64,000 nucleotides of DNA from Rhizobium sp. Root274 (GCF_001429245.1 NZ_LMJE01000008.1:248001-312000); one strand, 5' to 3'. Shown: positions 9,004 through 19,900, numbered from the stretch's first letter. Numbers and translations are program-made. Notes: a model not told the origin generated them from the sequence alone.

Positions 9004-10538
9004 ATTCGAAGATCCGCCTGCACCTGGTTCTCGGCGATCAGTTAAGCCATTCTCTTTCGGCACTTCGCGATGTGGACAGCGGGTCAGTCGTTCTCATGGC
9101 AGAAGTGATGTCGGAGGCGACCTATGTGCGGCATCACAAGAAGAAGATTGCCTTCCTCTTTTCCGCCATGCGGCACTTCTGCCACGAGCTGAAGGCGCGC
9201 GACGTCGCGGTTCGCTATGTTACGCTGGATGATCCGGACAATTGTCAGGATCTTGTTGGCGAGGTACGGCGGGCCATCTCGGCGACGGGTGCGGGTGGCG
9301 TCGTGACCACGGAGTGCGGCGAATGGCGTCTCGCTTCCGAAATTGCCTGCTGGTCTGAACTGCTTGGCGTTCCCGTCGAGGTGCGCGATGATGACCGTTT
9401 TCTCTGTTCGATTGCTGACTTTCGGGACTGGCGGCAGGATCGCAAGCAGTTGCGGATGGAATATTTCTACCGGGAGATGCGCAGAAGGCACCGGGTTCTG
9501 CTCGAAGAGGGGGATCTGCCGGTCGGGGGTCAGTGGAACTTCGACGCTGATAACCGCAAGCCACCTGTTGCCGGTTTAAAGGGCCCCAAACGCCTGAGCC
9601 ATCGCAAGGATGATACCACCAAGGCAGTCCTTGGTCTGGTTGGGGACCGTTTCTCAGCCCATCTTGGAAACTTGCTACCCTTCCATTTCGCGGTGACGGC
9701 GGATCAGGCTGAAGCAGAGCTTCAACAATTTTTCGATGAAATCCTGCCTAATTTCGGGGATTACCAGGATGCGATGGTCAAGGGTGAGCCCTATCTCTAC
9801 CATTCCATGATCTCGGCCTATCTCAATGCTGGTCTTCTTCTGCCGCTGGACGCCATCCGCCGGGCCGAGGCCGCCTGGTATGAGGGGCGTGCCCCCCTGA
9901 ATGCGGTCGAAGGGTTCATCCGCCAGATCCTTGGCTGGCGCGAATATGTTCGCGGCATCTACTGGACCGAGATGCCTGACTATGCAGAGCGTAATCATCT
10001 GGAGGCCAGGCGCACCTTGCCGCAAATGTACTGGACCGGCAAGACGGATATGGTCTGTATGGCTGCGGCGATCGGCGATACGATCGAGCACGCTTACTCG
10101 CATCACATCCAGCGCCTGATGGTAACCGGCAACTTCGCGATGCTCGCCGGCCTTGATCCCGCTGAAGTGTCGGAATGGTATCTTGCCGTCTATGCCGATG
10201 CCTATGAGTGGGTGGAACTACCCAACACGCTGGGCATGGCGCTTTATGGCGACGGCGGCATCATGGCGAGCAAGCCCTATGCCGCGAGCGGTAAATACAT
10301 CGACCGGATGAGCAATTTCTGTGGTGGCTGTCGTTACGACCCTAAGCTGACCACCGGGCCTAAGGCTTGTCCATTCAATGCGCTTTACTGGGATTTCCTC
10401 GACCGCAATTCGGAAAAGCTGGCACACAACCCGCGGCTTTCCAACATGTATGCGACCTGGCGGCGGATGGATCCTTTCAAGCAGGAAGCCATACGCAAGC
10501 ATGCAACCCAGGTCTTGGAAAGGCTGGAGACGATCTAA
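8997..10538 (+). CDS. phrB: Iron-sulfur (6-4) photolyase, PhrB/FeS-BCP family
   Basis: A 513-residue photolyase of the FeS-BCP (CryB/PhrB) family, which repairs UV-induced (6-4) photoproducts using FAD, a lumazine antenna and a [4Fe-4S] cluster. The four cluster cysteines are Cys354, Cys442, Cys445 and Cys458; they keep the spacing of Agrobacterium PhrB (350, 438, 441, 454). The N-terminal antenna-binding domain (about 1-170) is followed by the all-helical FAD domain, with GWREYVRGIYW near 313-323. The start codon lies inside the end of the SDR gene. Convergent ndvA ends only 14 bases downstream. Confidence 0.93.
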   Translation: MVNSKIRLHLVLGDQLSHSLSALRDVDSGSVVLMAEVMSEATYVRHHKKKIAFLFSAMRHFCHELKARDVAVRYVTLDDPDNCQDLVGEVRRAISATGAGGVVTTECGEWRLASEIACWSELLGVPVEVRDDDRFLCSIADFRDWRQDRKQLRMEYFYREMRRRHRVLLEEGDLPVGGQWNFDADNRKPPVAGLKGPKRLSHRKDDTTKAVLGLVGDRFSAHLGNLLPFHFAVTADQAEAELQQFFDEILPNFGDYQDAMVKGEPYLYHSMISAYLNAGLLLPLDAIRRAEAAWYEGRAPLNAVEGFIRQILGWREYVRGIYWTEMPDYAERNHLEARRTLPQMYWTGKTDMVCMAAAIGDTIEHAYSHHIQRLMVTGNFAMLAGLDPAEVSEWYLAVYADAYEWVELPNTLGMALYGDGGIMASKPYAASGKYIDRMSNFCGGCRYDPKLTTGPKACPFNALYWDFLDRNSEKLAHNPRLSNMYATWRRMDPFKQEAIRKHATQVLERLETI

Positions 10539-10552
10539 GTGAGGCCACTCGC

Positions 10553-12298
10553 TCAGATCGCCGGGCTCGGCTCTTCCTTCAGAAGACCGCTCGTGCGCAA
10601 GAGCGAGCTGAAGCGGCCACCGAGCGCGCTCAATTGGTCGTAATTGCCCATTTCAATGACCTGGCCGTGATCGAGGAAGACAACGAGATCGGCTTCGCGG
10701 ATGGTGGAAAGCCGGTGGGCAATGATGAAGGTCGTGCGGTTCTTGCGCAGCCGGTCGATCGCTTCCTTTACCCGGGCCTCGGTCTCCACGTCGAGTGCAC
10801 TGGTCGCCTCGTCGAGAACGAGGATCGGGGCATTTTTCAAGATTGCGCGCGCGATCGCGATGCGCTGACGCTCACCGCCGGAGAGGCGGTTGCCTCGCTC
10901 GCCGACATGGGTGTCGTAGCCGATCATGCGGCTTTCGATGAAGTCGGTCGCTGCTGCCGCTTCTGCTGCCTGGATGATTTCCTCCTCGGTCGCGTCCTCG
11001 CGTCCCAGGCGGATGTTGTCCTTGATCGAGCGATTGAGAAGGCCGGCATCCTGAAACACGGTGGCGATGGCGTGGCGCAGGGACTTTCGCGTTACCTTGG
11101 AAATGTCCTGGCCGTCCACCAGGATCTGGCCCGACTGTGGCTCGTGCACCCGCTGCAGGAGATTGATCAGCGTCGTTTTGCCAGCGCCTGTCGGGCCGAC
11201 GATGGCCACCGTCTGACCAGCCTTCACGGCAAACGACACGTCACGGACACCCTGGGTGGTCGAAGCGAAATCAAAGCAGACATCGCGGAATTCGACGTCA
11301 CCCTTCACATTTTGAAGCTCCGTCGCACCGGCGCGTTCTTCGCGCTCCTGAACGGCGTCTTCCAGCAGATAGAAGTCCTCCAGCTTCGAGCGCGCTTCGA
11401 AGATCTGGTTGACGAAGGTAATCATCTGGTCGAGACGCGCGATCAGCAGGCCGGCAAACCCGGTGAAGGCGATGATGTCTCCGACCTTCAGTTCGCCGCG
11501 CTGAACGAGAAGCGTACCAATGACCAGGATAACGAGCATCGAAAGCGTCGAGGCAATGCGGTTGAGCGCGCCTGCGAGCGCCCACCAGTCGAGGACCGGA
11601 TACTGGGCTGACAGCAGTTTTGTCGTGTAGTCCTTGAGCGCCCGCGTCTCGGCCTCAATGCGGTTGTAGCTATGAAGTACGGAGACGTTGCTGATCGAAT
11701 CGCTCACATGCGAGAAGACGGTATGGTAATGACCTTCAACGGAAGCCTGCCCTTCCTTGGTCTTCACCATGACCGTGCGACCGATGATCACATAAAGGAC
11801 CGCCAGGACGACGAGCACAGACGTCAGGCGGATATCCATCGAGAAGGCGGTCGGCAACAGCAACGTCAGGGCGACAGCCGTTGCCAGATGCGTGCGCATG
11901 AATTCCAGCCACAGGCCGAACAGCGTCTCGCCGGCGCGCAGCAGCGTATGAAGCGCGTTGGATGTGCCACGCTTGTGGTGCCAGCTCAGTGGCATGGAGA
12001 TGATCTTGGCGAAGGATTCCGTCAGCAGATCTGCGCGACGACCATGAGCCAGTCTGTCCGCCTGGCGCGCGACCAGAACATATGCCACCGTGTTGAAGAC
12101 GCCGAAGCAGCCCCAGAGGATCAGAATCTGGGTGGCATCCCGCTTCTCCGAGATCGCGTCGATGATGCGCCCGAACAATATGGGTTCGATGATGGTGATG
12201 GCCGCCAGTACCACATTGGCGACAACCACCAGCGACACCCGCAGGCGGTAGGTGGCGAGATATTTGAGGGCCTTCAGATAGACCTGGAGCAGTGACAC
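10553..12298 (-). CDS. ndvA: Cyclic beta-1,2-glucan exporter, ABC ATPase/permease NdvA (ChvA)
   Basis: A 581-residue fused permease-ATPase, one half of an inner-membrane homodimer that exports cyclic beta-1,2-glucan to the periplasm, needed for osmoadaptation and plant interaction in rhizobia and agrobacteria. The N-terminal six-helix ABC domain covers about residues 1-310. The nucleotide-binding domain has Walker A GPTGAGKTT near 370, signature LSGGERQRIAIARA near 470, and Walker B ILVLDEATSALD. It starts with GTG, preceded by GGAGGTAA at a good distance. It is divergent from expR, and the synthase gene ndvB lies 4.7 kb away on the same strand with expR and pyc between them. Confidence 0.95.
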   Translation of the reverse strand: MSLLQVYLKALKYLATYRLRVSLVVVANVVLAAITIIEPILFGRIIDAISEKRDATQILILWGCFGVFNTVAYVLVARQADRLAHGRRADLLTESFAKIISMPLSWHHKRGTSNALHTLLRAGETLFGLWLEFMRTHLATAVALTLLLPTAFSMDIRLTSVLVVLAVLYVIIGRTVMVKTKEGQASVEGHYHTVFSHVSDSISNVSVLHSYNRIEAETRALKDYTTKLLSAQYPVLDWWALAGALNRIASTLSMLVILVIGTLLVQRGELKVGDIIAFTGFAGLLIARLDQMITFVNQIFEARSKLEDFYLLEDAVQEREERAGATELQNVKGDVEFRDVCFDFASTTQGVRDVSFAVKAGQTVAIVGPTGAGKTTLINLLQRVHEPQSGQILVDGQDISKVTRKSLRHAIATVFQDAGLLNRSIKDNIRLGREDATEEEIIQAAEAAAATDFIESRMIGYDTHVGERGNRLSGGERQRIAIARAILKNAPILVLDEATSALDVETEARVKEAIDRLRKNRTTFIIAHRLSTIREADLVVFLDHGQVIEMGNYDQLSALGGRFSSLLRTSGLLKEEPSPAI

Positions 12299-12588
12299 GA
12301 GCGATTACCTCCGGCTGGCACGGCAGGCGCCAATGCTGGGATTTATCATGTTGCTACCGCATCGGGTAGTGAAGCCTGGACTGCCTAATGCCGACGCCGC
12401 TTATGCGCAAGATCCTGTCTGACAACGTCGAATTCGGCGCGCCGACCGTTGCAAGATTCCAGCGCCCAGTCTTAAACTTCCCCTAACGGCACTTAGCAAT
12501 AAGAGTTCATATTGCTTCCGGCATGGGACAAAGCATTTGGCTCGTGGCTTTTTAATGTTTTTTGAAATGCAGATCTTTGGGGGGATTG
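12299..12588. promoter_or_regulatory. Divergent ndvA/expR regulatory region with a 22-bp dyad
   Basis: This 290-base gap must hold promoters for both ndvA (-) and expR (+). It contains AGCAAT-N10-ATTGCT at 12495-12516; comparing 11-base half sites, 9 of 11 positions match. Immediately to its left, and sharing its first two bases, is CTAA-N6-TTAG at 12483-12496. The size and position fit a regulator-binding dyad, possibly for ExpR itself, but no consensus was tested. Confidence 0.4.
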
Positions 12589-13326
12589 GTGAATATAAAC
12601 CAGTTGCTACATTTTTTGGTCGTTATCGACGAGTGCCGTTCTGCTGCCGATGTGGTCTCGGAACTTGAAAAGCTCGTTCGGTCCTATGGCTTCGAATATT
12701 ATGGGCTTGTCCGGCAGCCCAAGCCGGATGAAAATCCGATGCAGTTGGTGCTGGCGGGACACTGGCCCGAGGGCTGGCCGCAGCTATACATTGCCAAAAA
12801 ATATGTGCTGATCGACCCGACGATTCGCTATCTCGGACAGGCACGGGCCGGCTTTCGCTGGCGCGATGCGTTGCATGCCTTTCGGGCAGACCCTCATCGC
12901 AAGCGGATGGAACGCATGCTGGGGGACAGCATGCGTTACGGACTGACGGATGGGTATATTTTCCCGGTCCATAGTCGGGCAGGGCTGATGGGCAACATGA
13001 CCGTGGGCGGCAAGCCGATCGATCTTTCGCCCATTGAGATCAGCCTGTTCGACGCGGTCGCCAAGAAGGCCTTCTGGAGGCTCGCCGAATACAAACACGG
13101 CGATCTGCTTGCCCCGTCAAAACCGATCGACACACGGATGACCCGGCGTGAAATGGAGGTGCTCAATTATTTGGCCGATGGTCTGACGTCGAACGAGATC
13201 AGCCGGATTCTGAAGATCTCCAATCATACCGTTGACTGGTACATGAACGGCATTCAAGACAAGCTGAACGCGAAAAACCGTCAGCACGTGGTGGCGCTTT
13301 CCTTCAGACTTGGGCTGGTGACCTGA
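12589..13326 (+). CDS. expR: LuxR-family quorum-sensing regulator, ExpR ortholog
   Basis: A 245-residue transcription factor with an N-terminal acyl-homoserine-lactone domain and a C-terminal LuxR helix-turn-helix. Trp63, Tyr67, Asp76 and Trp91 have exactly the spacing of the TraR signal pocket (57, 61, 70, 85). Glu188, Leu192 and Gly198 match the conserved HTH positions. I use GTG 12589 (VNINQLL); TTG 12586 directly before it is equally placed after a run of G residues, and the frame is open further upstream. The assignment to ExpR rests on placement between ndvA and pyc, as in Sinorhizobium meliloti, and on length. No luxI-type synthase is in the window, so it behaves as an orphan here. Confidence 0.85.
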   Translation: MNINQLLHFLVVIDECRSAADVVSELEKLVRSYGFEYYGLVRQPKPDENPMQLVLAGHWPEGWPQLYIAKKYVLIDPTIRYLGQARAGFRWRDALHAFRADPHRKRMERMLGDSMRYGLTDGYIFPVHSRAGLMGNMTVGGKPIDLSPIEISLFDAVAKKAFWRLAEYKHGDLLAPSKPIDTRMTRREMEVLNYLADGLTSNEISRILKISNHTVDWYMNGIQDKLNAKNRQHVVALSFRLGLVT

Positions 13327-13441
13327 CAGCAAGGGATTTTTCTTGGCTTCGATCAAGGCAAATTGAACTTCCTAAAACAACGCGCTATGACTTTTCTTCG
13401 CAGGTGCACAATGCCCTGGCATATCGTTTGGGGAGATCGAA

Positions 13442-16400
13442 TTGCCAATATCCAAGATCCTTGTCGCCAACCGTTCCGAAATCGCCATTCGAGTCTTTCG
13501 GGCTGCCAATGAACTGGGCCTGAAAACGGTCGCCATCTGGGCCGAAGAAGACAAACTCGCGCTTCATCGGTTCAAGGCGGACGAAAGCTATCAGGTCGGT
13601 CGGGGACCGCATCTGGCGCGGGATCTGGGGCCGATCGAGAGCTATCTGTCGATCGAGGAAATCATTCGGGTTGCCAAGCTCTCCGGAGCGGATGCCATTC
13701 ATCCTGGCTATGGTCTCCTGTCGGAAAGTCCGGAATTTGTAGAAGCCTGCAACGATGCAGGTATCATTTTCATCGGCCCGCGGGCCGAAACCATGCGGCA
13801 GCTCGGCAACAAGGTTGCGGCGCGTAACCTTGCCATTAGCGTTGGTGTTCCGGTCGTGCCTGCGACCAATCCCCTGCCCGATGACGAGGCCGAGACCCAT
13901 CGGCTGGCGGAAGAGATCGGCTACCCGGTCATGCTCAAGGCATCCTGGGGCGGTGGCGGGCGCGGCATGCGTGCCATTCGCGATCCCAAGGACTTGCTGC
14001 GTGAGGTGACGGAAGGCAAGCGTGAGGCGATGGCCGCCTTTGGCAAGGATGAAGTCTATCTGGAGAAGCTGGTCGAGCGCGCTCGACACGTTGAAAGTCA
14101 GATTCTGGGCGACACGCACGGCAATGCGGTGCACCTTTTCGAGCGTGACTGCTCGATCCAGCGGCGAAACCAGAAGGTGGTCGAGCGTGCACCGGCGCCG
14201 TATCTCTCCGAGGCGCAGCGCCAGGAATTGGCAGACTATTCGCTGAGGATTGCCAAGGCCACCAATTATGTCGGCGCCGGCACTGTCGAATACCTGATGG
14301 ACGCCGATACCGGCAAATTCTATTTCATCGAGGTCAATCCGCGCATCCAGGTTGAACACACGGTCACCGAAGTCGTTACCGGCATCGATATCGTCAAGGC
14401 GCAGATTCACATCCTTGATGGTTTTGCGATTGGGACGCCTGAATCGGGTGTGCCGAAGCAGGCGGATATCCGCCTCAACGGGCATGCACTTCAGTGCCGT
14501 ATCACGACCGAAGATCCCGAGCAGAACTTCATTCCGGACTACGGTCGCATCACTGCCTATCGTTCGGCCGCCGGTTTCGGCATCCGTCTCGATGGCGGCA
14601 CCGCCTATTCCGGCGCGATCATCACGCGCTATTACGATCCGCTTCTGGTCAAGGTCACAGCTTCCGGCAGCACGCCGCAGGAGGCGATCAGCCGCATGGA
14701 TCGCGCATTGCGCGAGTTTCGCATCCGTGGTGTCGCGACCAACCTGACCTTCCTCGAGGCGATCATCGGTCACCCGAGCTTCCGGGATAATTCCTACACG
14801 ACGCGCTTCATCGACACGACGCCGGAACTGTTCCAGCAGGTCAAGCGGCAGGACCGTGCGACCAAGCTTCTGACCTATCTCGCCGATGTGACCGTCAACG
14901 GCCATCCTGAGGTGAAGGGACGTCCGAAGCCGCCGGAGGATGCGGCAAAACCCGTCATTCCATTCATCGACAAGCAGATCCCGTCGGGCACCAAGCAGTT
15001 GCTGGATGAACTGGGTCCGAAGAAGTTTGGCGAGTGGATGCGCAGCCAGACGCGCGTGTTGATGACCGATACCACGATGCGTGACGGTCACCAGTCGCTG
15101 CTGGCGACCCGCATGCGCACCCACGACATCGCGCAGATTGCTGGCACCTATGCCCGCGCACTGCCGGAGCTGTTGTCGCTGGAATGCTGGGGCGGGGCCA
15201 CCTTCGACGTGTCCATGCGCTTCCTGACGGAAGATCCCTGGGAACGCCTGGCCCTGGTGCGTGAAAGCGCGCCGAACTTGCTTCTCCAGATGCTGCTGCG
15301 CGGTGCGAACGGCGTTGGTTACAAAAATTATCCCGACAATGTCGTGAAGTACTTCGTCCGCCAGGCGGCGAAGGGCGGCATCGACCTGTTCCGCGTCTTC
15401 GACTGCCTGAACTGGGTCGACAACATGCGCGTCTCGATGGATGCGGTCGCCGAAGAGAACAAGCTCTGCGAGGCGGCAATCTGCTATACGGGCGACCTAC
15501 TCAATTCGGCACGTCCGAAGTATGACCTGAAATACTACACCGCACTGGCCGCCGACCTGGAAAAGGCCGGCGCGCACATCATCGCCGTCAAGGATATGGC
15601 CGGTCTTTTGAAGCCCGCCGCTGCCAAGGTGCTGTTCAAGGCGTTGCGGGAAGCGACCAGCCTGCCGATCCACTTCCATACGCATGATACCTCCGGCATC
15701 GCGGCGGCCACCGTGCTTGCGGCTGTCGACGCCGGCGTCGATGCCGTCGATGCGGCCATGGACGCGTTCTCCGGAAACACGTCGCAGCCCTGCCTCGGCT
15801 CGATCGTGGAGGCCTTGCGCGGCTCTGAGCGCGATCCCGGCCTCGACCCGCACTGGATCCGTCGCCTGTCGTTCTACTGGGAAGCCGTTCGCACCCAGTA
15901 TGCGGCTTTCGAGAGCGATCTGAAGGGGCCGGCGTCCGAAGTCTACCTGCATGAAATGCCGGGTGGCCAGTTCACCAATCTCAAGGAACAGGCTCGTTCT
16001 CTTGGATTGGAAACCCGCTGGCATGAGGTGGCACAGGCCTATGCCGATGCCAACCAGATGTTCGGCGATATCGTCAAGGTAACGCCTTCGTCGAAGGTCG
16101 TTGGCGACATGGCCCTGATGATGGTCAGCCAGGACCTGTCCGTGGCCGATGTGGAAAATCCGTCCAAGGACATCGCATTCCCCGATTCCGTCGTGTCGAT
16201 GCTCAAGGGCGACCTTGGTCAGCCGCCGGGTGGCTGGCCCGAGGCACTGCAGAAGAAGGCGCTGAAAGGGGAGGCGCCCTATACCGCCGTGCCGGGTTCG
16301 CTTCTGCCGGATGCCGATCTCGATGCCGAGCGGAAGGCGATCGAGGAGAAGATCGGGCGTGAGGTCTCCGACTTCGAGTTCGCCTCCTATCTCATGTATC

Positions 16401-16903
16401 CGAAGGTCTTCACCGACTACGCCATCGCGGCCGACACCTATGGTCCGGTCTCGGTCATTCCGACGCCGCAGTATTTCTACGGACTGCCGGCTGGCGAGGA
16501 ACTGTTCCTCGATCTGGAAAAGGGCAAGACGCTCGTCATCGTGAACCAGGCGATCGGCCATACGGACGACAAGGGCATGGTCACCGTGTTCTTCGAATTG
16601 AACGGCCAGCCGCGCCGCATCAAGGTGCCGGATCGCATCCATGGAGCTTCGGGCAGTGCAGTGCGCCGAAAGGCCGATCTCGCCAATGCCGCCCATCTGG
16701 GTGCTCCGATGCCGGGCGTGATTTCGGCCGTTTCTGTTGCCGTAGGCCAGGCAGTGAAGTCCGGGGATGTCCTGGTGTCGATCGAAGCGATGAAGATGGA
16801 AACGGCGCTGCATGCCGATCGTGACGGGACCATTTCGGAAGTTCTGGTCAAGATCGGCGACCAGATCGACGCGAAGGATCTGCTGATCGTCTATTCGGCC
16901 TGA
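13442..16903 (+). CDS. pyc: Pyruvate carboxylase
   Basis: A 1153-residue single-chain, biotin-dependent enzyme that makes oxaloacetate from pyruvate, bicarbonate and ATP, refilling the TCA cycle. The order is biotin carboxylase (about 1-460, ATP-grasp GGGGRGMRA near 170-178), carboxyltransferase (about 540-810, starting at TDTTMRDGHQS), the allosteric/tetramerisation region, and a biotinyl domain with Lys1118 in EAMKMET. It starts with TTG, supported by GGGGAG at 13430-13435 and by the N-terminal PISKILVANRSEIA typical of the family. A bidirectional terminator separates it from convergent ndvB. Confidence 0.97.
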   Translation: MPISKILVANRSEIAIRVFRAANELGLKTVAIWAEEDKLALHRFKADESYQVGRGPHLARDLGPIESYLSIEEIIRVAKLSGADAIHPGYGLLSESPEFVEACNDAGIIFIGPRAETMRQLGNKVAARNLAISVGVPVVPATNPLPDDEAETHRLAEEIGYPVMLKASWGGGGRGMRAIRDPKDLLREVTEGKREAMAAFGKDEVYLEKLVERARHVESQILGDTHGNAVHLFERDCSIQRRNQKVVERAPAPYLSEAQRQELADYSLRIAKATNYVGAGTVEYLMDADTGKFYFIEVNPRIQVEHTVTEVVTGIDIVKAQIHILDGFAIGTPESGVPKQADIRLNGHALQCRITTEDPEQNFIPDYGRITAYRSAAGFGIRLDGGTAYSGAIITRYYDPLLVKVTASGSTPQEAISRMDRALREFRIRGVATNLTFLEAIIGHPSFRDNSYTTRFIDTTPELFQQVKRQDRATKLLTYLADVTVNGHPEVKGRPKPPEDAAKPVIPFIDKQIPSGTKQLLDELGPKKFGEWMRSQTRVLMTDTTMRDGHQSLLATRMRTHDIAQIAGTYARALPELLSLECWGGATFDVSMRFLTEDPWERLALVRESAPNLLLQMLLRGANGVGYKNYPDNVVKYFVRQAAKGGIDLFRVFDCLNWVDNMRVSMDAVAEENKLCEAAICYTGDLLNSARPKYDLKYYTALAADLEKAGAHIIAVKDMAGLLKPAAAKVLFKALREATSLPIHFHTHDTSGIAAATVLAAVDAGVDAVDAAMDAFSGNTSQPCLGSIVEALRGSERDPGLDPHWIRRLSFYWEAVRTQYAAFESDLKGPASEVYLHEMPGGQFTNLKEQARSLGLETRWHEVAQAYADANQMFGDIVKVTPSSKVVGDMALMMVSQDLSVADVENPSKDIAFPDSVVSMLKGDLGQPPGGWPEALQKKALKGEAPYTAVPGSLLPDADLDAERKAIEEKIGREVSDFEFASYLMYPKVFTDYAIAADTYGPVSVIPTPQYFYGLPAGEELFLDLEKGKTLVIVNQAIGHTDDKGMVTVFFELNGQPRRIKVPDRIHGASGSAVRRKADLANAAHLGAPMPGVISAVSVAVGQAVKSGDVLVSIEAMKMETALHADRDGTISEVLVKIGDQIDAKDLLIVYSA

Positions 16904-16934
16904 TAACACTGGGTCAGTGACCCACATCGAATAC

Positions 16935-16975
16935 AAAAAGGCCTCGCCGGATGATCCCGGCGAGGCCTTCTCTTT
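16935..16975. terminator. Bidirectional terminator between pyc and ndvB
   Basis: Perfect 11-bp GC-rich stem GGCCTCGCCGG / CCGGCGAGGCC around ATGATC, flanked by A residues on the left and a T-rich run on the right. It can end both convergent transcripts. Confidence 0.88.
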
Positions 16976-16993
16976 TCCGTCCCATGGTCGACT

Positions 16994-19900
16994 TTACGTC
17001 GCCTTTGGGCGACGCGTGGCCTTTTTGGGTTTTGCAGGCGTTGCGGCAACCGGTTCTGTCGGCTGCGGCTCACCATCAATGGTGATGTCGTAGCCACTCG
17101 CCGTCCGCTTGACGTCGACCTCTACCTGACGGCCATCGAAGGCGATCTTCGACCGATACCCCTGCCACTGGTCGGGCAGGGACGGCTGTACATGGATGGC
17201 ACCGCCCTTGCGGGTGATCCCAAGGATGCCTTCCACGGCGAAGCGGTAGAGCCAGCCGGCAGAGCCCGTATACCAGGTCCAGCCGCCGCGGCCGGCGTAA
17301 CCCTCGCCGCCGTAGATGTCAGCGGCAACGACATAGGGCTCGACCCGGTAACGTTCTGCCGCATCTGCATCCAGCGCGTGGTTGATCGGGTTCAGCAGGT
17401 TGAACACGCGCCAGGCATCGGCAATCCGTCCTGCCTTCAGCAGTGACAGGCCGAGCCAGATCGCAGCATGGGTATATTGGCCCCCGTTTTCGCGTACGGC
17501 CGGCGGATAAGCGCCGATGTAACCCGGATCGAGAGTGGACTTCTCAAAGGGCGGGGTGAAGAGGCGGACGATCCCATTTTCCTCATCCACCAGCCGAGCC
17601 ACGGCTTCGTCCAGGGCTTTCACGGCGTGTTCATGGTCGCCGAGACCTGACAAAACGCTCCAGGACTGCGCGAGCGAATCAATCTGGCACTGCAGCGATT
17701 CGTTCGAGCCGAGCGGGGCGCCGTTGTCGAAATAACCACGGCGGTAGTGCTTGCCGTCCCAGCCCGCACTTTCGAGCGCGCCCTTCAGGGCCTCAACATG
17801 AGTTGCCCAGCGCTGGCGACGGTCCTTGTCGCGACGTCTTTCGGCATAGGGCAGGAAGTTGGTGAGCGTGCTGGCGAGGAACCAGCCGAGCCACACGCTC
17901 TCGCCCTTCCCTTCAATGCCCACGCGGTTCATCCCATCGTTCCAGTCGCCGCCGAGGATCAGCGGCAAGTCATGTTGGCCCGTGCGTGCGATCGCAAGAT
18001 CGAGTGCCCTTGCGGCATGCTCGTAGAGGCTCGCCTTGGTCTCGGACGTGCCTGGCTGGAAGAAGGAATCATGCTGACCCGCTTCGAGAGTTGCTCCCTC
18101 AATGAAGGCCAGTTCCTCGTCGAGGATGGTCTCGTCGCCGGTCGCCGCGACATACTGGTCAATGGCATAGGCAAGCCACACCACGTCGTCGGAGATCATC
18201 GTGCGGACACCGGCGCCAGTGCGCGGCAGCCACCAATGCTGCACGTCGCCTTCCGGGAATTGCCGGGAGGCGGCGTTCAGGATCTGTCGGCGGGCAAGCT
18301 TCGGATCCGTGAGCAGGAAGGCCAGCGTATCCTGCAACTGGTCCCGGAAGCCATAGGCGCCGCTTGCCTGATAGAAGCCGGCACGGGCGAAGATGCGGCA
18401 GGCGAGTGCCTGATAGGGAAGCCAGCCGTTGACCAGATGGTCGAAGCTCTTGTCACCGGTCTTGACCTCCACTTGGCTGGCGACACCGCTCCAGAAGCTG
18501 CGGGTTTCGTCTAGGACGGTCTTGAAGCCCGTCGTGCGGATCGATTTGAGCAGTTCGACCGCGCCTTCCATCGTTTCGGTCTCGCCGAGGAAGAAGGTCA
18601 GTTCGCGGGACTGGCCGGGCGCCAGTTCGATGTCAAAGGCAAGCGCTGCACACGGGTCGCTTTCGCTGTCGATCGTGTCGGACAGTTTCGAGAGGCGCGC
18701 GACCGCCTGCGGCAGCTTGATCGAACCGTTGCGGCCGATGAACTCCCGGCGGCTGGTCGTGTAACCCATAGGCTGATCAGGGCCGGCGAGGAAGGCAAAG
18801 CGACCGGGATAGTTGATCTCATAAGGATTGGACGCAAGCAGCGCCCCGGTTTCCGCGTCATAGGACGAGAGCACAAAGGGCGCCGTTCGCGCTGCGTTGT
18901 TGCCGAGAACCCATTCGGCATAGCCATAGACCCGGAAGGTTCTGGCAGCGTCGCTGGCGTTCTTTAACCGGATCTTCGCAAGCTTGACCGGCCGGTTGCG
19001 ATCCACCGTCTGGGTCATCTCGATTTCGAGATCGTCGTGACTGCTGGCGAAGGTCGAATAACCCAGGCCATGGCGAGTTTCGAACCGTGCCGCCGGATCG
19101 GCGTTGAGGGCGCTCACGGTCGCGTAGGAGCGGCCGTTATCGAGATCGGTCACATAGAAGGCTTCGCCGGGACGATTGACCACAGGATCATTCGTCCAGG
19201 GGGTCAGCTGGTAGTCGCGCGAATTCTGGCTCCAGGTGAAACCTGCCCCTTCGGCAGAGACGTGGAAACCGAACTGTTCGTTGGTAATCACATTGATCCA
19301 GGGCTGCGGTGTTGCAGCCGTGCCGGACAGGCGAACGACATATTCGCTGCCGTCTTTCGAGAACCCCCCGATGCCGTTCCAGAAGTCGAGGTCGCTGCCG
19401 TCGATGACGGCAGGCTGTGCAGCTGGGGCGGGCAGGGCAGGCGGCAGGCCTGCCCAGTCGCCATCGCTATCAACGGCGCGCGGTGCCGCAAAGAGCGAGA
19501 CGGCGCGATTGATCTGATCGACGATCTTGCCGTTACGGGTATGCAGGACGACCCGTGCTGCGGCCAGCAGCGAGAGGGTTGCACCTTCGTCCATCAGGTC
19601 ATCGCGCACGGTGAAGACATGCGGGCGGCCTGGCGGCAGGCGATGCTTCAGGTTCTCGGCCAGATGATCGAGCGCATGCTGCATGTCCTGCGCATAGGAG
19701 GTGGCACGCTCGTTGATGATTGCGAGATCGGCGACCACGCCGCGACGGCGCAGATATTCGAGCGCGCTCATCGCTTCGCGGGCGATGTCCATGTCCATGT
19801 CATCGTTGATGCGCAGTGCAAAGATCGGGTGGTCGCCCGAAATCGCCATGGGCCACAGAGCCGACTGGGACTTCAGACCCTTGCGAACGGTTTCTGGATC

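Noticed and set aside
10367-11611. A 414-codon plus-strand frame across the end of phrB and ndvA
   Set aside because: It covers two proven genes in other frames; composition is Asp/Arg/Gln-rich without domains.
12299-13441. An acyl-homoserine-lactone synthase (luxI/sinI) partner for expR
   Set aside because: No synthase-like sequence is near; neighbours are ndvA and pyc, so expR is an orphan here.
13385-15124. A 579-codon minus-strand frame opposite pyc
   Set aside because: It mirrors strongly conserved pyruvate carboxylase sequence and shows no protein-like motif.
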